A stretch of DNA of 64,000 nt from Acrocarpospora macrocephala (GCF_009687865.1 NZ_BLAE01000005.1:202299-266298), one strand, 5' to 3'; positions 1 to 8,437 are shown, counted from the stretch's first letter. Notes: generated by a model not told the origin, from the sequence alone. Numbers and translations are program-made.

Positions 1-568
1 ACTGCGAGCACTTCACCCCCCGGAGCCTGCGGTCGGTCCGCACGGCGTCGAAGAGCGTGCCGTAGTAGTGGCCGTAGGAGTGCTGATAGTCGAGCGTCAT
101 GGTGTACTCGACCTGCTCGAACGGCTGGGCGAGCCCGTCGGGCGCGATGCGTGGCTTGAAGCCGGGCCCGTCACCCGCCGGTCCGAACCCGGCCAGGTCG
201 AGGACCGAGCCGGTGGGCTCGTCCGCCCAGACGGCGGCCACCCGCGCGCCGATCGTGAGGTCGGCCTCCGCGAAACCGACGATGCGGTGCAGGAAGGGGA
301 CATCCGCGCCGTCCACCAGCACCAGGCCCAGCACACCTTGCGCCGTGACGGTGAAGGCCTCCAGCCGCCCCGCCGGGGCGAGCTCGACGAAGCCCTCGGC
401 CGGCTCTCCGGTCGAGCCGTCGAAGTCCTGCGCCGGCACCAGGATCCTGTCCCCATGGCGCGACCCGATGAGGCGCCGCCTGCCGAGCTCGGCCAGGAAG
501 ACGCCGGTCGCCTCGCCCGGAGTCAGCGTGTAGGGCATCTGGATCCGGGTGGCCATTGTGGTCATCAT
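1..568 (-). CDS. DUF35 OB-fold / zinc-ribbon acyl-CoA-associated protein (partial)
   Basis: This DUF35-type protein is cut by the window edge after about 189 residues. DUF35 proteins pair with thiolase-fold proteins and bind CoA thioesters; in steroid catabolism ChsH2 pairs with the aldolase Ltp2 in this way. An N-terminal ribbon-like segment (about 25-55) has lost its cysteines: RHGDR stands where RCGDC-like sequence is usual. An OB-fold (about 60-150) follows, then a second helix (HSYGHYYGTLFDAVR) that leads into an intact ribbon start (GVKCSQ). The protein is therefore probably a tandem DUF35 with one dead ribbon. The start is one of three clustered ATGs (568, 565, 556) behind GAGGTG. It lies 7 bp after the thiolase-fold gene, so the two are probably co-translated. 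Confidence 0.75.
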   Translation of the reverse strand, partial: MMTTMATRIQMPYTLTPGEATGVFLAELGRRRLIGSRHGDRILVPAQDFDGSTGEPAEGFVELAPAGRLEAFTVTAQGVLGLVLVDGADVPFLHRIVGFAEADLTIGARVAAVWADEPTGSVLDLAGFGPAGDGPGFKPRIAPDGLAQPFEQVEYTMTLDYQHSYGHYYGTLFDAVRTDRRLRGVKCSQ

Positions 569-575
569 CGTCACC

Positions 576-1730
576 TCATCTTTTCTCGGAGCTCACCACG
601 GCGACGCCGCGGAGGTTGGCCCAGCCGCCGCCCGCCTGCACGAGCGCGAGCGAGGCGCCGGGCACCTGGTGCCGGCCGGCCTTGCCCGTCACCTGCATCG
701 CCGCCTCGGCCAGCCGGATCAGCGCGGTGGCGCCGATCGGGTTGGCGCCCATGCAGCCGCCCGACGGGTTGACCGGAAGCGAGCCGCCCATGGCGGTCTC
801 GCCGGAGGCCACCAGGTCGGCGGCCCCTCCAGCTGGGCACAGGCCCAGACCCTCGTAGTAGCTGAGCTCGAAGCAGGTGTACGGCTCCTGCAACTCGGCC
901 ACGTCGAACTGCCGGAACGGGTTGGTGATGCCCGCGTCCCGGTACACCCGGGCGGCCGCGATCTGCAGCGGCTCCGACTGGAGCATCGAGCGATCCGCGC
1001 CGTTGTCGGCCTCGCTGTAGTACGCCATCCCGTTGATCCACGCCGGGGTGTCCGTGATCGCGAGGGCGTCCTCGTCCGCGGCGAGGATGACCGCGCAGGC
1101 CCCGTCCGAGATCGGTGGCACGTCGAGCACCTTGATCGGCCAGCACAGCGGCCGGGAGGCCAGCACCTCCTCGACCGTGACCTCCTTCCTGACGTGCGCC
1201 TTGGGGTTGGCCAGCGCGTGGCGGCGGTTCTTCACCGCGACCATCGCCGCCGCCTCCTGGGTGTGGCCGAGCCGGTCCATCCGGGCCCGCCAGTACGCCG
1301 CGGAGAAGCCCATGATCCCGACGGCGAACTCCCGCCCCCAGAACGGGTCGTAGAGGGTCGAGATGGAGGCCTGCAGGGCCCCTTCCGAGAGCTTGTCGTA
1401 GGCCACGACGAGGACCCGGCGGGCGGCGCCTCCCTTGATCTGGTTCACCGCGGCCAGCGCGCCGGCCAGGCCGGTGCCCCCGCCGCTGGTCACCCGGACG
1501 ACCGGCTTGAACCGGGCGCCCAGCGCGTCGACCAGCCACTTCTCTGGCTGGTTGACCGCGCCGAACATGGCGGGCCCGCTCGCGACGACGACGCTGTCGA
1601 TGTCGTCCATGGTCAGTCCCGCGTCCTGGAGCGCCTCGACGACGGCCTCCCTGGCGAGCCCCGCCTGGCTGACGTCGGTCCGCCGGCGCGCGTGGGCGGT
1701 CTGGCCGGTTCCGACAATCGCGATGCTCAT
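576..1730 (-). CDS. Thiolase-fold (SCP2/Ltp2-like) protein lacking thiolase Cys and His
   Basis: A 384-residue thiolase-fold protein of the lipid-transfer/SCP2-thiolase group. Classical thiolases carry a nucleophilic Cys in the N-terminal half and a GHP-type His. Here the first site reads TSGGGTG (81-87) and the second reads NPSGG-CMGANP (321-331), so both catalytic residues are replaced. A Tyr pair at about 291-292 (SYYEGLG) lies where Ltp2-type retro-aldolases have a catalytic Tyr. With the adjacent DUF35 gene, the likely job is retro-aldol cleavage of a beta-hydroxyacyl-CoA rather than thiolysis. That is an inference from family knowledge. The ATG overlaps the TGA of the upstream thiolase-fold gene by 4 bp. 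Confidence 0.8.
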   Translation of the reverse strand: MSIAIVGTGQTAHARRRTDVSQAGLAREAVVEALQDAGLTMDDIDSVVVASGPAMFGAVNQPEKWLVDALGARFKPVVRVTSGGGTGLAGALAAVNQIKGGAARRVLVVAYDKLSEGALQASISTLYDPFWGREFAVGIMGFSAAYWRARMDRLGHTQEAAAMVAVKNRRHALANPKAHVRKEVTVEEVLASRPLCWPIKVLDVPPISDGACAVILAADEDALAITDTPAWINGMAYYSEADNGADRSMLQSEPLQIAAARVYRDAGITNPFRQFDVAELQEPYTCFELSYYEGLGLCPAGGAADLVASGETAMGGSLPVNPSGGCMGANPIGATALIRLAEAAMQVTGKAGRHQVPGASLALVQAGGGWANLRGVAVVSSEKR

Positions 1731-2851
1731 GCAGCCACCTCCATCGTGACCACGCAGTGGTTCTGCATGGCGAATCCGCCGGTGCCGTGGACGAGCGCGG
1801 TCCTCGCCTCGCCTGCCGCGAACCCGCTCCTGCCCGCCAGCCGGGCGGCCGCCTCGTGGAACCGGGCGAGGCCGGTGGCCATGATCGGGTCGGCGGGCAG
1901 CGCGCCGCCCGACGGGTTCACGGCGGTGGCGCCCCCGCCGTCGTACAGGTCGAGCGCCTTGTGCCGGGGTGCGAGGCCGAGGGCCTCCAGCACCATGAGC
2001 TCCCCCACCGTGGAGGTGGCCGAGACCTCGGCGATGTCGAAGGCGGTCGCCCGCGCCGTCCCCAGCGCCATCCGCGCCGCGGCCGCGCACGCGGGGAGCG
2101 CGTCGGCCTCCCGGGCGGCGAGGAAGTGCTGGTCGATCGCCGAGCCGTGGCCGGTCAGCCGTACCGGCCGGGTGGTGATCTGGTCGGCGACGTCGGCGGC
2201 GGCCAGGAGCACCGCCACGGCGCCGTCGACCGGGCGGGCGAAGTCCGAGCCGTGCAGCGGGCTGGCCACCCGCTCGTGCCAGAAGGGCTCGGCCGAGGGC
2301 ACCTCGTCGAGGTCGACGTTCGGGTTCCGCACGGCCGCCTCCCACGCGTGCCGCGCGACCACCTCGAGGTCCTTCGGCTTCAGGCCGGCCGCGGTGAGGT
2401 AGCGATGGGCGTACAGGCCCGCCGCGGAGAGGTGGTCGAGTCCCACCGGCCGCTGGGTGAAGGGCTCGAGCAGGGTGCACCAGAACGAGCGCGCGTCGAG
2501 CTCGGACGGCTTCGCGTACGCCACGACCAGCCCGACCGAGGCCGAGCCGGAAGCGATCTTGTTCATCGCGTAGGAGAGCGCCCAGAGGCCGTCCTCCTCG
2601 ACTCGGGACTCCTCCTTGTGGTGCGCGCCCATGGCGCCGAGAAAGCCGCAGTTGGAGATGCTGCGACCGTCGAGGAAGTCGCTGCCTGAGTCGATCACGA
2701 AGTCGACGTCGTCGATCCTGAGTCCGGTGCCCTTCAGGACACCGGTGACGGCTTCGGAGATCAGGTCGACATGCTGGCGGTCCGCCCACGACGGCTTGAA
2801 CAGGGTCTGCGCGCTGTTCACCACCGCGACGGGCCGGGGTGCGTAACTCAT
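1727..2851 (-). CDS. Second thiolase-fold protein, non-canonical active site
   Basis: A 374-residue thiolase-superfamily protein (SCP2/lipid-transfer branch). It keeps the fold signatures SRVEEDG and NPSGG, but the NPSGG loop continues ALPADP instead of GHP and no nucleophile Cys is visible in the N-terminal half. A late NHCVV segment (about 363-367) supplies a His/Cys near the C-terminus. Two consecutive divergent thiolase-fold genes suggest a heteromeric complex or two steps of one pathway. The SD is weak: GGAAGG lies about 12 nt upstream of the ATG, in the 31-bp gap after the SDR gene. That gap also contains a GTTTGG element shared with other promoters in the window. Confidence 0.75.
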   Translation of the reverse strand: MSYAPRPVAVVNSAQTLFKPSWADRQHVDLISEAVTGVLKGTGLRIDDVDFVIDSGSDFLDGRSISNCGFLGAMGAHHKEESRVEEDGLWALSYAMNKIASGSASVGLVVAYAKPSELDARSFWCTLLEPFTQRPVGLDHLSAAGLYAHRYLTAAGLKPKDLEVVARHAWEAAVRNPNVDLDEVPSAEPFWHERVASPLHGSDFARPVDGAVAVLLAAADVADQITTRPVRLTGHGSAIDQHFLAAREADALPACAAAARMALGTARATAFDIAEVSATSTVGELMVLEALGLAPRHKALDLYDGGGATAVNPSGGALPADPIMATGLARFHEAAARLAGRSGFAAGEARTALVHGTGGFAMQNHCVVTMEVAA

Positions 2852-2882
2852 GAGGGGGTTAGACCTTCCGTTTGGGAGAATT

Positions 2883-3593
2883 TCACGGGGCGATGCTGCG
2901 CCCTCCGCACACCGTCAGGACCTGGCCCGTGATGTAGGACGCGTCGTCGGACGCCAGGAAGGCGACCGCCTTCGCCACGTCCTCGGGCTCGCCGATCCGC
3001 CCGGCGGGGATCCTGGCCACGAGGCCGTCGAGAACCCGCGGCGGCATCGCCCTGCTCATCGGGGAGTCGATGAGACCGGGCGCCACGGCGTTGACGCGGA
3101 CCCTGGGGGACCAGCGCAGCGCCAGGCCCCGGGTGAAGCCGATCAGCCCCGACTTCGACGCGACATAGTTCGCCTGGCCGAAGTTGCCGAGCGCCGCCCT
3201 GGAGCTCATGTTGACGACCGAGCTGCCGTCCCGGAGCTCCGCCTCGAGCGCGAAGGTCAGCCTCATCGCGGCGAGCAGGTTCACCTCGACCACGGCGGTG
3301 AAGTCCGCCTCCGCCATCGTGGCCAGCCGGGCATCCCTGGTGATCCCGGCGTTGTTGACCAGGACGTCCACCGAACCGTGGGTCTCGCGGACGAAGTCAC
3401 GGACGCGGCGCACGTCCTCGTCGGCGGTCAGGTCCGCGACGACCGCGCTCGCCGTACGCAACTGCTCGGCCGTGTCCCGCACCGCGTCGTCCCGGTCCAC
3501 GAGCACGAGGGCGTGGCCACGGTCGGCCAGGAGGCGCGCGATGGCGAGTCCCAGCCCGCGCGCGCCGCCGGTGACGACCGCGATCCGCGTCAT
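2883..3593 (-). CDS. SDR family 3-oxoacyl-CoA/ACP reductase-like dehydrogenase
   Basis: A 236-residue classical SDR. The NAD(P)-binding motif is TGGARGLG (about 8-15), followed by NNAG and a complete catalytic set in NMSSRAALGNFGQANYVASK (Ser, Tyr, Lys). It ends with ITGQVL and a short tail. FabG-like members oxidise or reduce beta-hydroxy/beta-keto acyl thioesters, which fits its place between acyl-CoA dehydrogenases and thiolase-fold proteins. Its start overlaps the stop of the degenerate SDR-like gene upstream by 4 bp, which hints at a paired heteromeric enzyme. The natural substrate cannot be read from sequence. Confidence 0.85.
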   Translation of the reverse strand: MTRIAVVTGGARGLGLAIARLLADRGHALVLVDRDDAVRDTAEQLRTASAVVADLTADEDVRRVRDFVRETHGSVDVLVNNAGITRDARLATMAEADFTAVVEVNLLAAMRLTFALEAELRDGSSVVNMSSRAALGNFGQANYVASKSGLIGFTRGLALRWSPRVRVNAVAPGLIDSPMSRAMPPRVLDGLVARIPAGRIGEPEDVAKAVAFLASDDASYITGQVLTVCGGRSIAP

Positions 3594-3958
3594 GGGATCA
3601 CCTTCCCGGCGAGTCCGGCGCCGAGCGTCAGCACCTGGCCGGTCAGCCCGAGGTCGCGGACCGCCGTGATGATCGCCTCTTCGTCCCCGGCGTCCTCGTC
3701 GGGGAGGGCCACGACGTTGACCTGCCAGCCGGCACGGGCGCCCTCGAACCCGGCCGCGCGCGCGATCCCCGCCAGGCCGTTCGCGTAGGCCGCGCCGTAC
3801 ACCGAGTGATGCCCGAGCAGGTCGCCCGCGCGGACGAGGATCACCACCGGGCGGCCCTCGGCCACGGCGTCCCGCACCGTGACGAACGCGGCTCGCAGCC
3901 CGTCGCCTACCTCGTCGAGACTGCGCGGGTCGGCGGGCCGGATCAGCACGGGTCTCAT
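3590..3958 (-). CDS. Truncated SDR-like protein, probable non-catalytic partner
   Basis: A 122-residue protein resembling the C-terminal half of an SDR. It has a YGAAYANGLAGIARAAG helix like the Tyr-containing SDR helix, a VNVVALP segment like VNAVAPG, and a terminal LTGQVLTLGAGLAGK. The N-terminal glycine-rich nucleotide-binding half is missing. The ATG at 3958 makes a 4-bp overlap with the preceding stop and is preferred to an in-frame ATG at 3967. Because it is translationally coupled to a complete SDR, I infer a structural subunit, comparable in principle to the inactive BbsC subunit of the BbsCD dehydrogenase. It could instead be a decaying duplicate, but the frame is clean. Confidence 0.65.
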   Translation of the reverse strand: MRPVLIRPADPRSLDEVGDGLRAAFVTVRDAVAEGRPVVILVRAGDLLGHHSVYGAAYANGLAGIARAAGFEGARAGWQVNVVALPDEDAGDEEAIITAVRDLGLTGQVLTLGAGLAGKVIP

Positions 3959-5079
3959 GCCGGCCACCCCCTGCGGACCGCGTCCATCCGCGCGTACGCG
4001 GTGGCCGGTCCGGACAGGATCTCCAGGTCGGCCAGGGCCCGTTTGTAGTACCGGCCGATGTCGAACTCGTCGGTGAACCCGACGCCGCCGTGGAGCTGGA
4101 TGCCCTCCTCTGACGTGCGTTTCAGCACCTCCCCCGCCCTGGCCAGGGCCAGCGGGGCGAACAGGGCCAGGGCCGCGGCGTCACCCGTATCGGCGGTCTC
4201 GGCGGCGGCGAACACGAGTTCCTGGGCCGTGGTGAGGCCGACGGCGAGGTCCGCGCAGCGGTGCTTGAGGGCCTGGAAGGAGCCGATGGGCCGGCCGAAC
4301 TGGCGGCGGGTGCGCAGATAGTCCAGCGTCTGGTTGAGGCAGGCGATCGCGGCGCCCACCATCTCGGCCGCCAGGAAGACCGCCAGGCGGTCCACGAGAC
4401 CGTCGATCCTGGCCCGGTCGAAGGTCTCCCGGTGCAGGGCCACAGCCGGCGTCTCCCGCAGCAGCAGGTCACCGAAGGCGCGGGTGCTGTCGACCGTCCG
4501 TACCGGGTGGCTGACGCCTTTGGCGTCCACTCGGAACAGCCCCCAGTTTCGCTCGTCGATCGCCGCGACGACGATCAGCCGCTGCGCTCGGGCCGCGTCG
4601 GGGACCAGGGGGACGGCACCGTCGAGGACCCAGCCCGCACCGGAGCGGGTGGCGGTCACCAGCGGCGACGGCGCGGACGACCAGCCGCGGCCGTGCCCGA
4701 GAACCAGGGCGAGCAGGGTCGGCTCCCCCGCGATCGCCGCCAGCAGGCCGCCGGAGAGCTCCGGATCCGCGAGCTCGTCCAGGGCCGTGGCCGCGAAGGC
4801 GGCCGTCGCCAGGTACGGCGAGGGCGCCAGCCGGGCGCCGAGCTCACGGTGCACGATGCACTGGACGAACACGCCGAGTTCCGCACCACCCGCCACGGCG
4901 GGCACCCCGAGGCCCGACCAGCCGAGCTCGACCATCTGCTTCCAGGCGAGCTCGTCGAACCCGGGCGCGCCGGCGGCGGCCTCGCGCACGCGGTCCGAAC
5001 TGAAGACGCGCTGGGTGAAGTCGCCGACGATCGCGCCGATCTCCAGATGATCGTCTGAGGTGAGCGGGTCGGTGATCAC
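3955..5079 (-). CDS. Acyl-CoA dehydrogenase, small/second subunit type
   Basis: A 374-residue acyl-CoA dehydrogenase-family flavoprotein. The C-terminal domain shows TRRQFGRPIGSFQALKH and QLHGGVGFTDEFDIGRYYKRA, which are FAD and dimer-contact motifs. The N-terminal half is less conserved and rich in Ala/Leu. The usual catalytic-Glu motif is not obvious. In steroid-degrading actinobacteria such proteins form alpha2beta2 dehydrogenases with a second FadE. The next gene (5099) is the natural partner, 19 bp away. The likely role is alpha,beta-desaturation of a bulky acyl-CoA. Its stop overlaps the truncated SDR start by 4 bp. Confidence 0.85.
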   Translation of the reverse strand: MITDPLTSDDHLEIGAIVGDFTQRVFSSDRVREAAAGAPGFDELAWKQMVELGWSGLGVPAVAGGAELGVFVQCIVHRELGARLAPSPYLATAAFAATALDELADPELSGGLLAAIAGEPTLLALVLGHGRGWSSAPSPLVTATRSGAGWVLDGAVPLVPDAARAQRLIVVAAIDERNWGLFRVDAKGVSHPVRTVDSTRAFGDLLLRETPAVALHRETFDRARIDGLVDRLAVFLAAEMVGAAIACLNQTLDYLRTRRQFGRPIGSFQALKHRCADLAVGLTTAQELVFAAAETADTGDAAALALFAPLALARAGEVLKRTSEEGIQLHGGVGFTDEFDIGRYYKRALADLEILSGPATAYARMDAVRRGWPA

Positions 5080-5098
5080 CGGCTGCGTCCTTCCTGGC

Positions 5099-6277
5099 TC
5101 ATCGCGGTAGTCCGAGGAGACGCTCGGAGATGATGTTGCGCTGAATCTCGCTGGTGCCGGAGTAGATGGAGGCGGCCCGGCTGGCCAGCCGGTGATGGGT
5201 GTCGGCCCGGCCGAGCACCAGGCCGCGCGCGCCGGCCACCTCGGCCTGCAGGCTGCCGAGATCCTTCTCGAGCTCGCCCCACACCAGGTTGGTCATCGAC
5301 CCGACGGCCCCCAGGCTCCGGCCCGCGGCGGCCAGCAGCGTCCCCCGGTAGTTGAGGAGGCGGAGCTCCTGGCAGCGCACCCAGAGCCGGCGCAGCTCCT
5401 CGCGCGCGGCGCGGACCCGCTCCGGCGGGAGGTCGCCGGCCTCCCCGAGGACGCGTTCGCAGTCGAGCAGGCGGACGAGCAGCCGGGCATGGTCGGTGTA
5501 GCCCTGGTCGCCCCGCTCGAACTGGAAGAGGGTCATCGCCACCTGCCAGCCCTGGCCGGCCTCGCCCAGGACCCAGTCGCGGGGGACCCGGGCGCCCTCG
5601 AAGAAGATCTCGCAGAACTCGGCGTCGCCGCTGATCTGCTGGATCGGGTGGACGGTCACGTTCGGCTGGTCCAGCGAGCAGATGAGCATGCTGAGGCCGT
5701 GATGGCGGGCCGAGCCGGGCTCGGTGCGGGCCAGCACGAAGCAGAAGTCGGCGTACTGGCCGAAGGTGGTCCAGGTCTTCTGGCCGGTCACCACCCAGTC
5801 GTCCCCGTCCAGTTCGGCCCGCGTCCGCAGCGAGGCGAGGTCGGAGCCGGAGTCGGGCTCGGAGAAGCCCTGGCACCACATCTGGCCGCCCGACAGGATC
5901 CCCGGGAGGAAGGCGCGCTTGAGCAGGTCGGAGCCGTGCGCCATCAGGGTGGGGCCGAGCAGGATCAGGCCCGGCGTGTTGACCGGTTCCGGCGCCCGGG
6001 CCAGGGCCAGCTCCTCGTAGTACATGAACTGCAGGACCGGGTCCGCGCCGCGGCCGCCGTACTCGACGGGCCAGTGCAGGCCGGTCCAGCCGCCCCCGGC
6101 CATGGTGTGGTGCCAGCGCCTGCGGAACTCGAAGCGCGCGTCCTGGTCCAGCGGTTCCGGTTCTCCGGTGGCGTGCTCCCGCAGCCAGGCGCGGAACTCG
6201 GCGCGGAAGGGATGGTCGTAGGGGGCTCGCGGGAGCGCGGGACCCAGGACGTGATGGTCGAGAAGCGTGGCGTTCAC
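5099..6277 (-). CDS. Acyl-CoA dehydrogenase, catalytic subunit candidate
   Basis: A 392-residue acyl-CoA dehydrogenase. Visible motifs are WCQGFSEPDSGSDLASLRT (acyl/FAD-binding middle domain), GQKTWTTFGQYAD, and a C-terminal IYSGTSEIQRNIISERLLG. The Glu of the MCAD-type YEGT motif is Ser here. FQFERGDQ in the helical domain supplies a Glu in the alternative position used by isovaleryl- and long-chain-type enzymes, so this subunit may be the catalytic one. The GTG start at 6277 overlaps the TGA of the cyclase gene (GTGA), which decides the start against a much longer open frame. It probably pairs with the gene at 3955. Confidence 0.88.
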   Translation of the reverse strand: MNATLLDHHVLGPALPRAPYDHPFRAEFRAWLREHATGEPEPLDQDARFEFRRRWHHTMAGGGWTGLHWPVEYGGRGADPVLQFMYYEELALARAPEPVNTPGLILLGPTLMAHGSDLLKRAFLPGILSGGQMWCQGFSEPDSGSDLASLRTRAELDGDDWVVTGQKTWTTFGQYADFCFVLARTEPGSARHHGLSMLICSLDQPNVTVHPIQQISGDAEFCEIFFEGARVPRDWVLGEAGQGWQVAMTLFQFERGDQGYTDHARLLVRLLDCERVLGEAGDLPPERVRAAREELRRLWVRCQELRLLNYRGTLLAAAGRSLGAVGSMTNLVWGELEKDLGSLQAEVAGARGLVLGRADTHHRLASRAASIYSGTSEIQRNIISERLLGLPR

Positions 6278-7191
6278 AGCACCGCCAGGGCGTTGGAGGG
6301 CGAGCTGACCCCGCCCGCGAGCGGAAGGGGCACGGCGACGAAGAGGAACTCCCACCGGGCGAGGTCCGCGCACCTGGCGGCCAGGGCGTCGAGGTCGAGC
6401 AACTCGGCCACGGCCATCCCCAGCAGGGGGATCAGGCGGCGGTGGAGTGACCCCACGGCCGGGTCGCCCGGGGTCGACTCCAGCGCGGGGTTGTCCGCCG
6501 CGACCGCGGCCACCTGGCCGTCCCAGAGGAACCGCGCCATGGCGGCGTCGGCGCGGAGCCCCGTGCAGCGAGGGGCGAGGGACGCGCGGGACCCCGCGTC
6601 CAGGCTCCGGTAGGCCGAGACCCAGCCGGTGCGGACGCAGAGGATGTCTCCGGTTTTGAGCTCGACGCCCTGCTGCTCCGCGCAGGCGCGGAGGTCCTCG
6701 TCGCCGATCACGTGCCCGGAGAGCGGGTCGATGGGCGAGCCCTGCGCCTCGGCCCAGCGGGCGATGTCCAGCAGCACGCCCCGCCCCACGATGCCCGCGC
6801 GCGCCCACCGCGATATCCCCGGACCTCGTGCTGCCTGCTCGAACGAGGTCTCCCCGCCGAAGAAGCCGAACTCCCGGGCCCGGACGTGGAGGAGCCCGTC
6901 CCACTGGGAACCCGACTGCGGGTTGAAGTCGTCGATCACGTCCTCGTAGGTGTTCCGGCCGACCTGGACGTGGCGATGGCGGTGCGCCGCCCGGCCGTAC
7001 AGCGGCGGGTCGATCAGGCCGAGGGGAAGGTCGAGCGAGATGGACTCACCGGCGCTGACCAGGGCGGCGGCCTCCCGTCTGAGCTCTGGCGTCAGCAGCG
7101 AGAGGCTGCCCAGCTCGTGATCGAGCACGTCCCACGCGTGCGGGAGCCCCAGCCCGTCGAGCACGGGGAGCAGGTCGTACGCCGGTCTCAT
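6274..7191 (-). CDS. Cyclase-family (PF04199) metal hydrolase
   Basis: A 305-residue member of the cyclase/kynurenine-formamidase-like family. SQWDGLLHVRARE (about 95-107) stands in the place of the usual HxGTHxDxxxH metal motif, as in a known subgroup, and LKTGDILCVRTGW and VAADNPALES are further family signatures. These enzymes hydrolyse amides, esters or lactones, often after ring oxidation. It is the first gene of the long minus-strand operon and has its own intergenic region (7192-7247) with a palindromic operator. A second cyclase (11889) with the canonical motif lies nearby, so two ring-opening or hydrolysis steps are possible. Confidence 0.82.
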   Translation of the reverse strand: MRPAYDLLPVLDGLGLPHAWDVLDHELGSLSLLTPELRREAAALVSAGESISLDLPLGLIDPPLYGRAAHRHRHVQVGRNTYEDVIDDFNPQSGSQWDGLLHVRAREFGFFGGETSFEQAARGPGISRWARAGIVGRGVLLDIARWAEAQGSPIDPLSGHVIGDEDLRACAEQQGVELKTGDILCVRTGWVSAYRSLDAGSRASLAPRCTGLRADAAMARFLWDGQVAAVAADNPALESTPGDPAVGSLHRRLIPLLGMAVAELLDLDALAARCADLARWEFLFVAVPLPLAGGVSSPSNALAVL

Positions 7192-7204
7192 CTTCCCTCC
7201 GAAT

Positions 7205-7224
7205 TCTACCGAATGTTTGGTAGA
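7205..7224. promoter_or_regulatory. Palindromic operator candidate upstream of the cyclase/FadE operon
   Basis: TCTACCGAATGTTTGGTAGA is a 20-bp inverted repeat with six perfect outer pairs. It starts 14 bp upstream of the ATG at 7191, a position typical of TetR-type repression. The core GTTTGG/CCAAAC recurs at 2870, 8441 and 19495. Confidence 0.6.
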
Positions 7225-7247
7225 TTAAGTGCCTCTGACCAGCCCTG

Positions 7248-8240
7248 TCAACGGCCGGAGGCCAGCCGCGGCAACACCTTCGCGGCGAGGTACTCCAGCC
7301 GGACGGTCGCCGCCGCCACGTCCTCGCCGGGCAGCATGCCGAAGAAGTGCACCTCGTCGACACCGGCCGCACCGGCCTCGGCCAGCGCGGCCAGCGCGCC
7401 TTCCGCGTCCACGAAGGTGTAGAACCCGTCCTGGATCAGCCGGCGCGGGTCGGTGTAGGGCGGGACCTTCAGGAACCCGTAGTCGATGTACTGGTTCACC
7501 TGGTAGAGCATGTGCTCGCCGAGCGCCGCGAGGGCCCGCTCGGGATCCTCGTCCACCACCATCCACGCGGTCCGGGAGGCGGGCTTCCGGCCGGCGCCCA
7601 GGCGCTCGCAGGCCCCGTGGAACGCGACGACCTCCGCGTTGACCGACGCCATGAAGCCGTCGGCGGTCCGCGCGGCGCGGTCGAGGGCGGCGGGAGCCGT
7701 ACCGCCCAGCCAGATCGGCGGTCCGCCCGGGCGGACCGGTCCCGGCCGGACGCCGAGTTCCGGGATCGACCAGTGCCTGCCCTCAAACCGGAAGGGCTCC
7801 CCGGCGAACGCCAGCCGGAGGATCTGGAGGGCCTCCTCCATCCGGGAGGCCCGGTCCCGCGTCGACGTGCCCAGCGCCTCGAACTCCAGCTCGCGGTAGC
7901 CGACGGCGACGCCGAGCCGGAACCGTCCCGCCGACAGCGCGTCCACGGTGAGGGCGTCCTCGGCCACCCGGAGCGGATGGTGCAGCGGCAGCTGCAGGAT
8001 GTTGGTGGAGACGCCGACCCGGGTCGTACGGGCGGCGATCGCGGCCGACAGCGCGAGCACCGACGGCGTGTAACCGTCATCGACGAAGTGGTGCTCGGAG
8101 ACCGACACTTCACCGAAAGCCGGGGTGGACTCCACCCAGTCGATCTGCTCAAGGATCTTGCGATAGCGCACGTCCCACGGCTCGCGCCAGGGAGCCGGGT
8201 TGCGGAAGTCGTAGAAGACGCCGAATCTGCTGGGAGCCAT
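7248..8240 (-). CDS. Luciferase-like (F420/FMN-type) oxidoreductase
   Basis: A 330-residue LLM-class TIM-barrel flavin/F420 oxidoreductase. SVSEHHFVDDGY (about 46-57), GVSTNILQLPLHHPLRVAEDAL and GRFRLGVAVGYRELEFEALG are standard family segments. In actinobacteria such enzymes use F420 or reduced FMN to reduce or mono-oxygenate substrates. The start at 8240 sits 9 nt after GAGGG and gives the family N-terminus MAPSRFGVFYDF; an upstream in-frame start would add an unconvincing leader. It is divergent from the Fis-type regulator gene, and the 15-bp regulon palindrome lies between them. Confidence 0.85.
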   Translation of the reverse strand: MAPSRFGVFYDFRNPAPWREPWDVRYRKILEQIDWVESTPAFGEVSVSEHHFVDDGYTPSVLALSAAIAARTTRVGVSTNILQLPLHHPLRVAEDALTVDALSAGRFRLGVAVGYRELEFEALGTSTRDRASRMEEALQILRLAFAGEPFRFEGRHWSIPELGVRPGPVRPGGPPIWLGGTAPAALDRAARTADGFMASVNAEVVAFHGACERLGAGRKPASRTAWMVVDEDPERALAALGEHMLYQVNQYIDYGFLKVPPYTDPRRLIQDGFYTFVDAEGALAALAEAGAAGVDEVHFFGMLPGEDVAAATVRLEYLAAKVLPRLASGR

Positions 8241-8331
8241 CTGGGTCAGCCCTCTCTCACCGGATGCCGGAACGGCACCGCCCGCCTGTCGCGCCACTCT
8301 GGTCGGGGCGGCCCGCGGGCGAAGGGCGACC

Positions 8332-8346
8332 GTTCCAGATTGGGAC
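8332..8346. promoter_or_regulatory. Putative Fis-type regulator site A
   Basis: GTTCCA-GAT-TGGGAC, an imperfect 15-bp palindrome between the divergent luciferase-like gene (8240) and the activator gene (8462). It is one of five 15-bp matches to GTYYCR-N3-YGRRAC, plus a weaker sixth, all in promoter regions of this cluster. Confidence 0.6.
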
Positions 8347-8437
8347 AGTCAAGCCGGTGAGTCAGGGTTCCCCGCCGAGCCGATGCCGTCGCGGGTCTGG
8401 TGCCGCGCTGGTCAGAGGGGTAGGGTGCTCCCATCCT

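Noticed and set aside
549-2789. Very long open frames on both strands across the thiolase-fold genes
   Set aside because: They lie antisense to, or fuse out of frame, two genes with clear motifs. In 70% G+C DNA long antisense frames are expected; their composition is Arg/Ala/Gly-rich with no domain.
6274-6904. Extended start for the acyl-CoA dehydrogenase at 5099
   Set aside because: The added residues overlap the cyclase gene and are not homologous to the family. The GTGA junction at 6277 is the consistent start.
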